DNA from: Kocuria marina
GTDB taxonomy: Bacteria > Actinomycetota > Actinomycetes > Actinomycetales > Micrococcaceae
Assembly (NCBI RefSeq): GCF_000786655.1
Contig: NZ_JROM01000016.1
Span: 372,001 to 436,000 of the forward strand
Direction of reading: 5' to 3'
Length of the DNA: 64,000 bases
Numbering within the stretch: position 1 is the stretch's first letter; every line of letters begins with the position of its first letter. Both the position numbers and the translations under genes were made by a program. The notes beneath the pieces are model-generated. The model did not search any database and had not been told where the DNA came from. It worked only from the letters and a program-made list of their open reading frames with translations. This document shows, one piece after another, positions 21,097 to 29,228 of this stretch.

Positions 21097-22079
21097 GCGC
21101 CGCCTCGTCCGGGGCCGCGGCCCCGGCGCGTAACACGGCGGACCGGGCCGCGTACGTCGCCGTCTTGGCCTTCCCCCTGTTGGTGCTCGCGGGCGGGGTG
21201 GTCGGATACGCGTTCGCCCCCACGGTGCACCAGGCCGCGGGCTGGACGAATCCCCTGCTGGGTCTCGTGATGTTCGGGATGGGACTCACTCTGCGTCCCG
21301 TGGACTTCGCGCTCGTGGCCAAGCGCCCGGTCCCGATCGTCGTGGGTGTGTTGGCCCAGTACGTCCTCATGCCGATCATCGCGCTGCTCGTGACCTGGCT
21401 GCTGCGACTGCCCCCGGAGATCGCGGCCGGCGTGATCCTCGTGGGCTGCGCCCCGGGCGGCACGTCCTCCAACGTGGTGTCCTACCTGGCCCGCGGTGAC
21501 GTGGCTGTGTCCGTGACCATGACGTCCATCTCCACGCTGCTCGCCCCGCTGCTCACCCCGTTCCTCACGCTGTGGCTCGCGGGCGCGTATATGCCGCTCG
21601 ACGGCGCCGCCATGGCCACGTCGATCGCCCTGATCGTCCTCCTGCCCGTGCTCGCGGGACTCGTGGTGCGCCTCACGCTACCCCGCGTGGTCGAGCGTTT
21701 GCTACCCGTGCTGCCGTGGGTTTCGGTACTCGGCATCGCCGTGATCGTGGCGGTCGTGGTCTCTGGCTCGGCGGACAAGATCATCCAGGCGGGACTGCTC
21801 GTGCTCGCCGCCGTCGCGATCCACAACGTGCTCGGGTATTTGCTGGGTTACGCGGTCGGCCGGGTAACCGGACAGCCGGCTCCCGTGCGCCGGACCACCG
21901 CGGTGGAGGTCGGCATGCAGAACTCCGGACTCGCCGCGGGTCTCGCGGCGCAGTACATGTCCCCGCTCGCGGCCCTGCCCGGCGCGGTGTTCTCGGTGTG
22001 GCACAACCTCTCCGGCGCGGTCTTCGCGCTGCTGTGCCGTCGGGCGGATTCGGCCGCGGCGCGGCGCGCGAACATCTGA
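21093..22079 (+). CDS. Bile acid:sodium symporter (BASS) family transporter
   Basis: About 328 residues with nine to ten hydrophobic segments. The sequence has BASS family marks: NPLLGLVMFGMGLTL, VGCAPGGTSSNVVSYLARGD and VEVGMQNSGLAAGLA, which contribute the sodium and substrate sites. Bacterial members carry pantoate, keto acids or other organic anions with sodium. The GTG at 21093 overlaps the upstream hydrolase stop; GTG 21075 is an alternative. Its pairing with an MBL hydrolase hints at uptake of the hydrolase substrate or export of its product, an inference only. Confidence 0.9.
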   Translation: MSAASSGAAAPARNTADRAAYVAVLAFPLLVLAGGVVGYAFAPTVHQAAGWTNPLLGLVMFGMGLTLRPVDFALVAKRPVPIVVGVLAQYVLMPIIALLVTWLLRLPPEIAAGVILVGCAPGGTSSNVVSYLARGDVAVSVTMTSISTLLAPLLTPFLTLWLAGAYMPLDGAAMATSIALIVLLPVLAGLVVRLTLPRVVERLLPVLPWVSVLGIAVIVAVVVSGSADKIIQAGLLVLAAVAIHNVLGYLLGYAVGRVTGQPAPVRRTTAVEVGMQNSGLAAGLAAQYMSPLAALPGAVFSVWHNLSGAVFALLCRRADSAAARRANI

Positions 22080-22201
22080 CGACGTCGCGGCGTCGGGCGC
22101 ACCCGGCCACTGTCGACCCAGCCGCCCGGCACTGCGGTGAGCGGGCGACGTCGCCCTGGCACCCCCGCGGACGCGCCCGTGTGCGTGTCCGCGGGGGCCG
22201 A

Positions 22202-22207
22202 TAGGCT
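22202..22207 (+). promoter_or_regulatory. -10 box of a leaderless-type promoter for the DUF3516 helicase
   Basis: TAGGCT lies exactly 7 nt before ATG 22215, the same geometry as at 20427-20440. The GACGGGG between them is at best a poor ribosome binding site. Confidence 0.55.
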
Positions 22208-22214
22208 GACGGGG

Positions 22215-24827
22215 ATGAAACTCCTCGATTCCCTGGCCCCCGATCTCTCCGCCCCCGGGCACCGGTACCTGCGCGGTGATTTCGCGTCCAACCCCCTGAG
22301 CGAGGACGAGATCTACGAGGGGTTCCTCGGCTGGATCGCCTCACGGGACATGGAGCTGTACCCCGCCCAGGACGAAGCCGTGCTGGAGGTCGCCAACGGG
22401 TCCAACGTGATCCTCGCGACCCCCACGGGATCGGGTAAGTCCACCGTGGCCGTGGCCGCGCACTTCGCGGGGCTCGCTCGCGGGGCTCGCTCGTACTACA
22501 CCGCGCCCATCAAGGCCCTGGTGTCCGAGAAGTTCTTCGACCTGTGCGAGATCTTCGGCGCCGAGAACGTCGGCATGGTCACGGGTGATTCCGCGGTCAA
22601 CCAGAACGCCCCGATCGTGTGCTGCACCGCGGAGATCCTCGCGAACGTGGCCCTGCGTGAGGGTGCGGACGCGGACCTCGGCGTGGTGATCATGGACGAG
22701 TTCCACTTCTACTCCGATCCCCAGCGCGGCTGGGCGTGGCAGGTGCCGCTCATCGAACTGCCCCAGGCGCAGTTCCTGCTCATGAGCGCGACCCTCGGGG
22801 ACGTCACCCGCATCGAGAACCGCCTGAACGAGACCACGGGCCGTTCCACCGCGCTCGTCTCCTCCGCGGAACGCCCCATCCCCCTGCACCACTACTACTC
22901 CGAGCGCCCCGTCCACGAGGAGCTCGAGGAACTGCTCAGCACCCACCAGGCCCCGGTGTACGTGGTGCACTTCTCGCAGCTGCAGGCCGCGGAACAGGCC
23001 CAGAACCTGATGTCCGTGGACGTCCTCAGCAAGGACGAGAAGCAGCGCGTGGCGGAGCTGATCAAGGACTTCCGCTTCTCCGCGGGCTTCGGCAAGACGC
23101 TCAACCGGCTCGTGCGGCACGGGATCGGGGTGCACCACGCGGGCATGCTGCCCAAGTACCGCCGCCTCGTGGAGCAGCTCGCCCAGACCGGGCTGCTCAA
23201 GGTGATCTGCGGGACGGACACCCTAGGCGTGGGGATCAACGTGCCCATTCGCACCGTGCTGATCACGGCGCTGTCCAAGTTCGACGGTCGCCGCACCCGC
23301 CGGCTCAGCGCCCGCGAGTTCCACCAGATCGCGGGCCGCGCGGGCCGCGCCGGCTACGACACCGCGGGGACCGTGGTGGTCCAGGCCCCCGAGCACGTCA
23401 TCGAGAACGAACGCGCCATGGCCAAGGCCCGGGCCAAGCACGGGGACGATCAGAAGAAACTGCGTCAGGTGCCCAAGAAGAAGCCGCCGGAGGGTTTCGT
23501 GTCCTGGAGCCGTAAGACGTTCGAGTCGCTCGTGGCCGCCCAGCCCGAACAGCTCACGTCCTCCTTCGCGATCACCCACTCCATGGTCCTGAACATGCTG
23601 CAGCGGCCCGGGGACAACATCGGCGCCGGGTACCGCTTGCTCACGAGCGTGGACGAACCACGGCCGCGCCAACGCCTGCTGCTGCGCCAGGCGCTCGCGA
23701 TCCTCAAGGAACTGCTGCGCGCGGGCGTCGTCGTACGCCTGCATGAGCCGGACGAGACCGGGCGCCGCTACCGGCTCACGGTCGAGCTGCAGGAGAACTT
23801 CGCGCTGAACCAGCCGCTGTCCCCGTTCGCGCTGGCCGCGCTCACCCTGCTGGACCCGGAGTCGGAGACGTACGCGCTCGATGTCGTCTCGGTCATCGAG
23901 GCCACGCTGGAGAAACCGCGCCAGGTGCTGAACCTGCAGGAGAAGAAGGTCAAGGGCGAGGCGCTCGCGACCATGAAGGCCGACGGCCTCGAGTACATGG
24001 AACGCATGCGCGAGTTGGACGAGATCACGTACCCCCAGCCGTTGCGGGAACTGCTCGAGCAGTCGTTCGAGACCTACCGATCCTCCGCCCCGTGGGTCGC
24101 ACAGTTCGAGCTTTCCCCCAAGTCCGTGGTGCGGGACATGTACGAGCGCGCCATGACGTTCGGGGACTACGTGCAGTTCTACGGTCTCGCCCGCTCCGAG
24201 GGCATCCTGCTGCGCTATCTCTCGGACGCGTACAAGGCCCTGCGCCAGACGGTCCCGGTGGACGCCACGACCGAGTCGCTCACCGACCTGGTGGAATGGC
24301 TCGGGGAGAGCATCCGCCAGACCGACAACTCCCTGCTGGACGAATGGGAGAAGCTGGCCTCCGGGGAGGAATCCCCCATGGGCACGGGCGCGGACTCCCT
24401 CAAGGAACTCGTGGCCGAACAGCCGGAAGGCGTCACCGCGAACCCCCGTGCGTTCCGCGTGATGGTGCGTAATGCCCTGTTCCAGCGCGTGGAACTGTTC
24501 GCGCAGGAGAAGGACAAGGTGCTCGGGGCCCTGGACGAGAGAACCGGGTGGGACCGCGACCGCTGGGCGGACGCGATGGACACGTACTTCGACGAGTACG
24601 AGGACATCTACACGGACGCCCAGTCCCGCGGGCCGTCTCTGATCCGCATCACCGAGGACCCCGAGGGAATGACCGGGTTCTGGACCGTCACGCAGGTCTT
24701 CGACGATCCGGACGGGCACCACGACTGGGGTATAAACGCGCGCGTCGACCTCGCGGCGTCGGACGAGGACGGCTTCCCCGTGGTCCTCGTGGACAACGTG
24801 GGTCCCATCACCGACACGAGACGCTGA
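22215..24827 (+). CDS. Superfamily 2 DEAD/DEAH-box helicase with DUF3516 domain
   Basis: 870 residues from ATG 22215. Helicase motifs are clear: Walker A ATPTGSGKSTV, DEFH in VIMDEFHFYS (motif II), LLMSATLGD (III), CGTDTLGVGIN (V), and HQIAGRAGRAGYD (VI). The order and spacing resemble Ski2/HelY-type RNA helicases. The C-terminal half, about residues 430-870, is what I recognise as DUF3516, found in Micrococcales and relatives. The RNA or DNA substrate is unknown. It is monocistronic: the next gene has its own promoter. Confidence 0.87.
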   Translation: MKLLDSLAPDLSAPGHRYLRGDFASNPLSEDEIYEGFLGWIASRDMELYPAQDEAVLEVANGSNVILATPTGSGKSTVAVAAHFAGLARGARSYYTAPIKALVSEKFFDLCEIFGAENVGMVTGDSAVNQNAPIVCCTAEILANVALREGADADLGVVIMDEFHFYSDPQRGWAWQVPLIELPQAQFLLMSATLGDVTRIENRLNETTGRSTALVSSAERPIPLHHYYSERPVHEELEELLSTHQAPVYVVHFSQLQAAEQAQNLMSVDVLSKDEKQRVAELIKDFRFSAGFGKTLNRLVRHGIGVHHAGMLPKYRRLVEQLAQTGLLKVICGTDTLGVGINVPIRTVLITALSKFDGRRTRRLSAREFHQIAGRAGRAGYDTAGTVVVQAPEHVIENERAMAKARAKHGDDQKKLRQVPKKKPPEGFVSWSRKTFESLVAAQPEQLTSSFAITHSMVLNMLQRPGDNIGAGYRLLTSVDEPRPRQRLLLRQALAILKELLRAGVVVRLHEPDETGRRYRLTVELQENFALNQPLSPFALAALTLLDPESETYALDVVSVIEATLEKPRQVLNLQEKKVKGEALATMKADGLEYMERMRELDEITYPQPLRELLEQSFETYRSSAPWVAQFELSPKSVVRDMYERAMTFGDYVQFYGLARSEGILLRYLSDAYKALRQTVPVDATTESLTDLVEWLGESIRQTDNSLLDEWEKLASGEESPMGTGADSLKELVAEQPEGVTANPRAFRVMVRNALFQRVELFAQEKDKVLGALDERTGWDRDRWADAMDTYFDEYEDIYTDAQSRGPSLIRITEDPEGMTGFWTVTQVFDDPDGHHDWGINARVDLAASDEDGFPVVLVDNVGPITDTRR

Positions 24828-24876
24828 GCACCGGTCATCCCGGAAGCCATGCATGTGGAGACGCATCATCGGATAA

Positions 24877-24896
24877 TATGCACTTTAGGATGCATA
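24877..24896. promoter_or_regulatory. Palindromic operator overlapping the satD-like promoter
   Basis: A perfect inverted repeat TATGCA - N8 - TGCATA lies 16 bp before the GTG at 24913. A GATAAT -10-like box (24872-24877) overlaps its left edge. The downstream gene encodes an HTH protein, so autoregulation is likely. GAGGAGGAG (24901-24909) is the ribosome binding site. Confidence 0.6.
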
Positions 24897-24912
24897 GGGT
24901 GAGGAGGAGTTC

Positions 24913-25641
24913 GTGTTCGCCCTGACGATCGACCGCCGCGATTCCCGCGGCCGCGCCGCCGAGCTGCACATGGGACGGCAGCGCACGGCTCTGCAGGAGG
25001 AACTCCCCCGCCCGGTCCTCGACTGGGAGATCAGCGCGGGCGATGAGCTGCAGGCGCTCTACGACGACGCCGCCGCGATCGTCCGTGCGGTCCTCGCGCT
25101 CGCCGACGCCGGGCACTGGCACGTGGGCGTGGGCATCGGCGCGGTGGACGACCCCCTGCCGTCGTCCGTGCGCGAAGCTACGGGCGAGGCCTTCGTGGCG
25201 GCGCGGGATGCCGTGAACGCCGCGAAGGAGCGCGGCCGTCCGGTCGTGGCCGGCAACGAATGGGCGCGGCGCGCGGGCAGCGTGGTGGATCTGGTGTGCG
25301 CCGTGCGGGCCCGGCGTTCCGAGGCCGGGGCGCAGGCCACGGAACTCGCCGACCGGGGGCTCACGCAACAGGAGATCGCCGAGGGGCTCGGGATCACCCA
25401 GTCCTCGGTGTCCCGGCGGCTCAGCGCAGCGCTGTGGCACGAGGAACACACGGTCCACGAGACCCTCGAGGCGTTGTTCCGACTCGCGGACGAGCACTCC
25501 CCCTCTGGCCACGCTCCGGACGCCGCGGCCCCCTCAGCGCAGGACGCCACCTCCTCGCAGGACGCCCACCCATTGAAGGACGTCTCCTCGCCGGAGGATG
25601 TCGCCTCGAGCGGCGACACCACCTCGGGCGGTGACGCGTGA
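24913..25641 (+). CDS. SatD-family-like protein with C-terminal helix-turn-helix
   Basis: 242 residues. The N-terminal ~130 residues (start FALTIDRRDSRGR, then ISAGDELQALYDD and HVGVGIGAVDD, then AFVAARDAVNAAK) follow the pattern of SatD-family proteins, named from the satD gene of the Streptococcus mutans acid-tolerance locus. Residues ~145-180 form an HTH: RGLTQQEIAEGLGITQSS. The last ~45 residues are Ser/Asp/Ala-rich and look disordered. A strong GAGGAGGAG precedes the GTG. The next gene overlaps by 4 bp. SatD assignment is from memory of the family pattern and should be checked; the DNA-binding part is clear. Confidence 0.7.
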   Translation: MFALTIDRRDSRGRAAELHMGRQRTALQEELPRPVLDWEISAGDELQALYDDAAAIVRAVLALADAGHWHVGVGIGAVDDPLPSSVREATGEAFVAARDAVNAAKERGRPVVAGNEWARRAGSVVDLVCAVRARRSEAGAQATELADRGLTQQEIAEGLGITQSSVSRRLSAALWHEEHTVHETLEALFRLADEHSPSGHAPDAAAPSAQDATSSQDAHPLKDVSSPEDVASSGDTTSGGDA

Positions 25642-26138
25642 GCTTCCTGCGCCCGCTCACCACCGCGGTCCTCCCCGCAGCCCTGGTGCTGACCACCGCG
25701 ATCTGGACCGTGCTCGCGGGGACCGTGCCCCGGGAATGGGCCTATCCCGCGCTGCTGATCGCCGGGGCCCTGTCCGGCGACCCTGTGGTGCGCGGGGTCT
25801 TCCGTTTCGCAGACGTCTCCCACGAACGCCTGCGTCCGGCGAAGAGCCCGTGGGACGACTCCGAGGCCACGGCGGAACCCGTGGACCCGCCGCTGCGCGG
25901 AGGTCTGGTCATCGGTGCGCTGGAACGCGCCGGCGCCATCGTCTCGCTGCTCACGGGCATGGTCGCCGGGATCGGCGTGGTCGTGGCGATCAAGGGCCTG
26001 GCCCGCTACGGCGAGTTCACCAACGCCCAGCAGCGCGAACAGTTCATCATCGGCACCCTCGTGTCCCTGCTATGGGCCGCGTTGTTCGCCGGTGCTGCGC
26101 TGTGGTGCACGACGCCGCGGGGCCCGTTCCCAGGATAG
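25638..26138 (+). CDS. DUF3307-like small membrane protein
   Basis: 166 residues with about four hydrophobic segments (residues ~8-28, 33-50, 97-116, 136-158). The block GLVIGALERAGAIVSLL, then AIKGLARYGEF and QFIIGTLVSLLWA, follows the DUF3307 pattern (GxxIGxLER ... IK.l.RF.E ... IGTL.S). In other phyla DUF3307 membrane proteins are paired with SatD-like proteins, as here. GTGA overlap with the upstream gene means translational coupling. Function unknown. The end of the gene lies inside the left arm and loop of the terminator at 26115-26154. Confidence 0.65.
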   Translation: MSFLRPLTTAVLPAALVLTTAIWTVLAGTVPREWAYPALLIAGALSGDPVVRGVFRFADVSHERLRPAKSPWDDSEATAEPVDPPLRGGLVIGALERAGAIVSLLTGMVAGIGVVVAIKGLARYGEFTNAQQREQFIIGTLVSLLWAALFAGAALWCTTPRGPFPG

Positions 26139-26154
26139 GGAACGGGCCCCGCGG
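26115..26154. terminator. Bidirectional terminator between DUF3307-like gene and terC
   Basis: A perfect 17-bp stem (26115-26131 with 26138-26154) with a 6-nt loop. It contains the stop codon of the plus-strand gene and lies 44 bp past the end of the convergent terC gene. Confidence 0.8.
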
Positions 26155-26198
26155 ACCGGTTCGAGCGGCGTCGTCGTACGCCTCGGGCAGCCGGGTGG

Positions 26199-27581
26199 CT
26201 ACCGCGCCGCGGTGGAGCCCCCGCCCGAGGAGTCGCCGCGGGCGGTCCCCGCACCCGGCGTGGCGTCCGCGGCCGCTTCACCCGCCGGAGCGGCCTTGCC
26301 CGTGTTGGCCCCCGGGGCGGCCGGGGAGGCGGTGTCGTCGCGGTGGCTCTCTTCGGCAAAGTCCGGGGAAGGGGTCTGCACCCGGCCGGTCTCCTCGAAC
26401 TCGCGGTGCTGACCCCGGGCGGTCTCGAGCATCTTACGGAACCGAGCGCGGGAATCGATCAGCTCGTTCTTGTGCTTCTCCGAGATCCGCGGGAAACGCT
26501 TCTGCAGCCGCGCGAGCTCCCCGGCGATCTTGTGACGCTCCTCGGCGTCCGCGTCCTGCGGGAGAGCCAGGTACTTCTCGGTGAGGTCCTGCGTCTTCTG
26601 GATGGTGCGCAGCGCGCGGCCCTTGGGGCTGTACAGCGAGATGAGGACGGTGAGCACGAGCACGGAGATGATCACCGTGAGGGACGTGCCGATCCCAATC
26701 TCGGCGACGGCCACGTGCTCGCCGTCGTTGATGAACGGCAGGGTGTTCTCGTGCAGCGCGTGCAGGATGAGCTTCACACCGATGAACGCGAGGATGATGG
26801 ACAGGCCCCACGAGAGGTAGATCAACCGGTCCAGCAGACCGTCGATCAGGAAGTACAACTGGCGCAGACCCATGAGGGAGAACGCGGTGGCCGTGAACAC
26901 GATGTACGGCTCCTGCGTGAGGCCGAAGATCGCGGGGATCGAGTCCAGGGCAAAGAGGATGTCCGTGCCACCGACCGCAACCATCACGAGCAGCATGGGG
27001 GTCAGCGCGCGCTTGCCGTTGTGCCTCGTGAACAGCTTGTCGCCGTCGTAGTAGTCCGTGGTGTGGAAGACCTTCTTGGCCAGGCGCACCACGATGTTGT
27101 TGGCCTCGTCCGACTTGTCGTCCGTGACCTCGCCCTTGATCAGGTTGCCCGCGGTGAAGATCAGGATCAGGCCGAAGAGGTAGAAAACCCACGCGAAGGT
27201 GTTGATCGCGGCGGCGCCGATGAAGATGAAGACCGTGCGGGCGATCAACGCGAAGATGATGCCGAACAGCAGCACCTTCTGCTGTTCCGCCCGGGGCACC
27301 GCGAACGAGCCGATGATTATCAGGAACACGAAGAGGTTGTCCACGGACAACGCCTTCTCCGTGACGTAACCGCCGTAGTACTCGGCCATGAGCGTGGGGC
27401 CGTCCAGCCACAGGATTACGAAGCCGAACAGCAACGCGATGCCCACGTACGCCGCGGACCAGATCGCGGCTTCCTTGATCGACGGTTCGTGCGCCTTGCG
27501 CACGTGGAAGATGAAGTCGTAAGCCAACAGGCCCACGATCAGGGCGATCGTGATGCCCCATTGGAAGGATGTGATCTCCAC
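26199..27581 (-). CDS. TerC-family integral membrane protein (paralogue 1, riboswitch-linked)
   Basis: 460 residues. TerC proteins (YkoY/YceF/Alx group) are membrane proteins implicated in manganese export or metal loading of exported proteins, and in tellurite resistance. The core carries the family motifs ALSVDNLFVFLII, GTDILFALDSIPAIFG, TATAFSLMGLRQLYFL and ENTLPFINDGEH. The DN and DS carboxylates are the probable metal ligands. GTG 27581 was chosen because AAGGAGA lies at the right spacing and the N-terminus aligns with paralogue 2. A ~135-residue C-terminal tail, Ala/Gly/Ser-rich at the end, is absent from typical members. Confidence 0.92.
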   Translation of the reverse strand: MEITSFQWGITIALIVGLLAYDFIFHVRKAHEPSIKEAAIWSAAYVGIALLFGFVILWLDGPTLMAEYYGGYVTEKALSVDNLFVFLIIIGSFAVPRAEQQKVLLFGIIFALIARTVFIFIGAAAINTFAWVFYLFGLILIFTAGNLIKGEVTDDKSDEANNIVVRLAKKVFHTTDYYDGDKLFTRHNGKRALTPMLLVMVAVGGTDILFALDSIPAIFGLTQEPYIVFTATAFSLMGLRQLYFLIDGLLDRLIYLSWGLSIILAFIGVKLILHALHENTLPFINDGEHVAVAEIGIGTSLTVIISVLVLTVLISLYSPKGRALRTIQKTQDLTEKYLALPQDADAEERHKIAGELARLQKRFPRISEKHKNELIDSRARFRKMLETARGQHREFEETGRVQTPSPDFAEESHRDDTASPAAPGANTGKAAPAGEAAADATPGAGTARGDSSGGGSTAAR

Positions 27582-27608
27582 GGAGGGTCTCCTTGTGGGT
27601 GAGGTGTA

Positions 27609-27742
27609 TTGCACAAGTCTCTCCCCCACGCGCCGACCCTCGCGTGGAGGACGGGGTGCCGCGTGGTCCGTGCCCGGCCCGGCGACGGCGCCCGACGTAC
27701 TGACGTGCACGGAGATGGTGGGATACTCCCTTGATCAGGCAA
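27609..27742 (-). promoter_or_regulatory. Candidate yybP-ykoY (manganese) riboswitch ahead of terC
   Basis: On the minus strand, CAAG followed by GGAGTA at its 5' side and GGAGAGA followed by CTTG at its 3' side form the P1 stem and the conserved L1 loop of the yybP-ykoY aptamer. TTGC/GCAA pairs outside it. The middle holds GTCAGTACG, like the L3 metal-site loop, between GC-rich helices. It ends 27 nt before the terC start, consistent with control of translation or early termination. This riboswitch class binds Mn2+ and is often linked to terC genes. Confidence 0.68.
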
Positions 27743-27783
27743 GAGCATACCGGTTTCCGGGGGTCGAAGCACCCGGTGACGGA

Positions 27784-27815
27784 TCACGCCCCGCCGGTGC
27801 ACCGGCGGGGCGTGA
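27784..27815 (-). terminator. Terminator downstream of the second terC gene
   Basis: A perfect 15-bp stem with a 2-nt centre (arms 27784-27798 and 27801-27815), ~97 nt past the stop of the upstream terC paralogue and just before the riboswitch region. This stretch (27743-27912) shows no gene. Confidence 0.65.
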
Positions 27816-27912
27816 CAGGGGCCTTGTGCGGGCCCGGGCGGGAGACCCTCAATCGGGTCCGGTGTGAAGGCCGGGTGCGAAGGGCGGTGCGACCCTGATA
27901 CGGGACGCGGGC

Positions 27913-29124
27913 TCAGCGGGTCCCGGTCTCCGCGATCCGGTGTTGCTTAAGGCCGTGGGCCCGTTCGAGCAGGTCGTGGTAGCGGGCCTCGGACTCGATG
28001 AGCTCGTCCCGGTACTTCTCCTTCACGGTGGGAAGGAGGTCCCGGTACTTGGTCATCTTCTCGGCCGCCTCGACCCGCTCGTCCCGCGGGGCGTCCTCGG
28101 GGAGGTCGAGGTAGCGTTCGGCCCAGTCGCGCGCACCGTTGACGATGCGCACCGCGCGGCCCTTGGGGCTGAACAGGGACGCGAGCACGGTCACGACCAA
28201 CACACCCAGGATCACGGCCAGGGAGAACCCGGTGGTCACCTCGACCACATGCACGGGCTCGCCGTCGTTGATGAACGGCAGGGTGTTCTCGTGCAGCGCA
28301 TGCAGGATGAGCTTCACGCCGATGAACCCCAGGATGATCGCGAGACCCCACGAGAGGTAGATCAACCGGTCCAGCAGACCGTCGATCAGGAAGTAGAGCT
28401 GGCGCAGACCCATGAGCGAGAACGCCGTGGCGGTGAACACGATGTAGGTCTCCTGGGTGAGACCGAAGATCGCGGGGATGGAGTCCAGGGCGAACATGAT
28501 GTCCGTGAGCCCGATGGCCACCATGACCAGCAGCATGGGGGTCATCACGCGCTTGCCGTCGACCTCGGTGAACAGCTTGTCGCCGTCGTACTCGTCCGTG
28601 GTCTTGAGGAAGCGCTTGGCCAGGCGCACCATCACGTTGTTGGCCTCGTCCCCCTCGTCCTTGTCCGTGACCTCACCCTTGACCAGGTTGCCCGCGGTGT
28701 AGAGCAGGAACAGTCCGAACACGTAGAACAGTGCGGACCACCGGTTGATCGCGGCCGCGCCGATGAAGATGAACACCGTGCGGGCGATCAGCGCCACCAC
28801 GATGCCGAACAACAGCACCTTCTGCTGATCCGCGCGGGGCACCTTGAAGGACGCCATGATGATCAGGAACACGAACAGGTTGTCCACGGACAGGGCCTGC
28901 TCGGTCACGAAACCCGCGTAGTACTGCGCCGCGAAACCCGGACCGTCCCAGAACAGGATCAGTAGCCCGAAGATCAGGGCCAGGGACACGTACAGGCTGG
29001 TCCACAGCGCCGCTTCCTTGATGCTGGGCTCGTGCGGTTTACGCGCGTGGAAGATGAAGTCGTACGCGAGCAACCCCACGATCACCGCGATGGTGATCCC
29101 CCATTGCAGACCGGAAACTTCCAC
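27913..29124 (-). CDS. TerC-family integral membrane protein (paralogue 2)
   Basis: 403 residues. Very close to the neighbouring paralogue throughout the membrane core: ALSVDNLFVFLIIMAS, LTDIMFALDSIPAIFG, FSLMGLRQLYFLIDGL and ENTLPFINDGEP. The soluble C-terminus is shorter and the sequence between conserved segments has diverged, so this is a tandem duplication that is not recent. The start is GTG 29124. No riboswitch precedes it; instead a 20-bp near-palindrome lies at 29175-29194. Probable role in manganese export or metal homeostasis at the membrane, as for the family. Confidence 0.92.
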   Translation of the reverse strand: MEVSGLQWGITIAVIVGLLAYDFIFHARKPHEPSIKEAALWTSLYVSLALIFGLLILFWDGPGFAAQYYAGFVTEQALSVDNLFVFLIIMASFKVPRADQQKVLLFGIVVALIARTVFIFIGAAAINRWSALFYVFGLFLLYTAGNLVKGEVTDKDEGDEANNVMVRLAKRFLKTTDEYDGDKLFTEVDGKRVMTPMLLVMVAIGLTDIMFALDSIPAIFGLTQETYIVFTATAFSLMGLRQLYFLIDGLLDRLIYLSWGLAIILGFIGVKLILHALHENTLPFINDGEPVHVVEVTTGFSLAVILGVLVVTVLASLFSPKGRAVRIVNGARDWAERYLDLPEDAPRDERVEAAEKMTKYRDLLPTVKEKYRDELIESEARYHDLLERAHGLKQHRIAETGTR

Positions 29125-29174
29125 GAGTACCCTTTAGGCGAGAACGAAGCATGCAGCAGCCCGGGAACGGGCTG

Positions 29175-29194
29175 GGTAACTTGGGAAGTTTACC
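29175..29194. promoter_or_regulatory. Near-palindrome upstream of terC paralogue 2
   Basis: GGTAACTT - GGG - AAGTTTACC is an inverted repeat (one extra T in the right arm), in an AT-rich stretch between uvrB and terC. A regulator site or promoter element is plausible. A short hairpin with GGAA loop (29158-29173) lies between it and the gene. Confidence 0.4.
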
Positions 29195-29228
29195 TGACTA
29201 ACAACTCGCCGTAAGGGGTGCGATCGGC

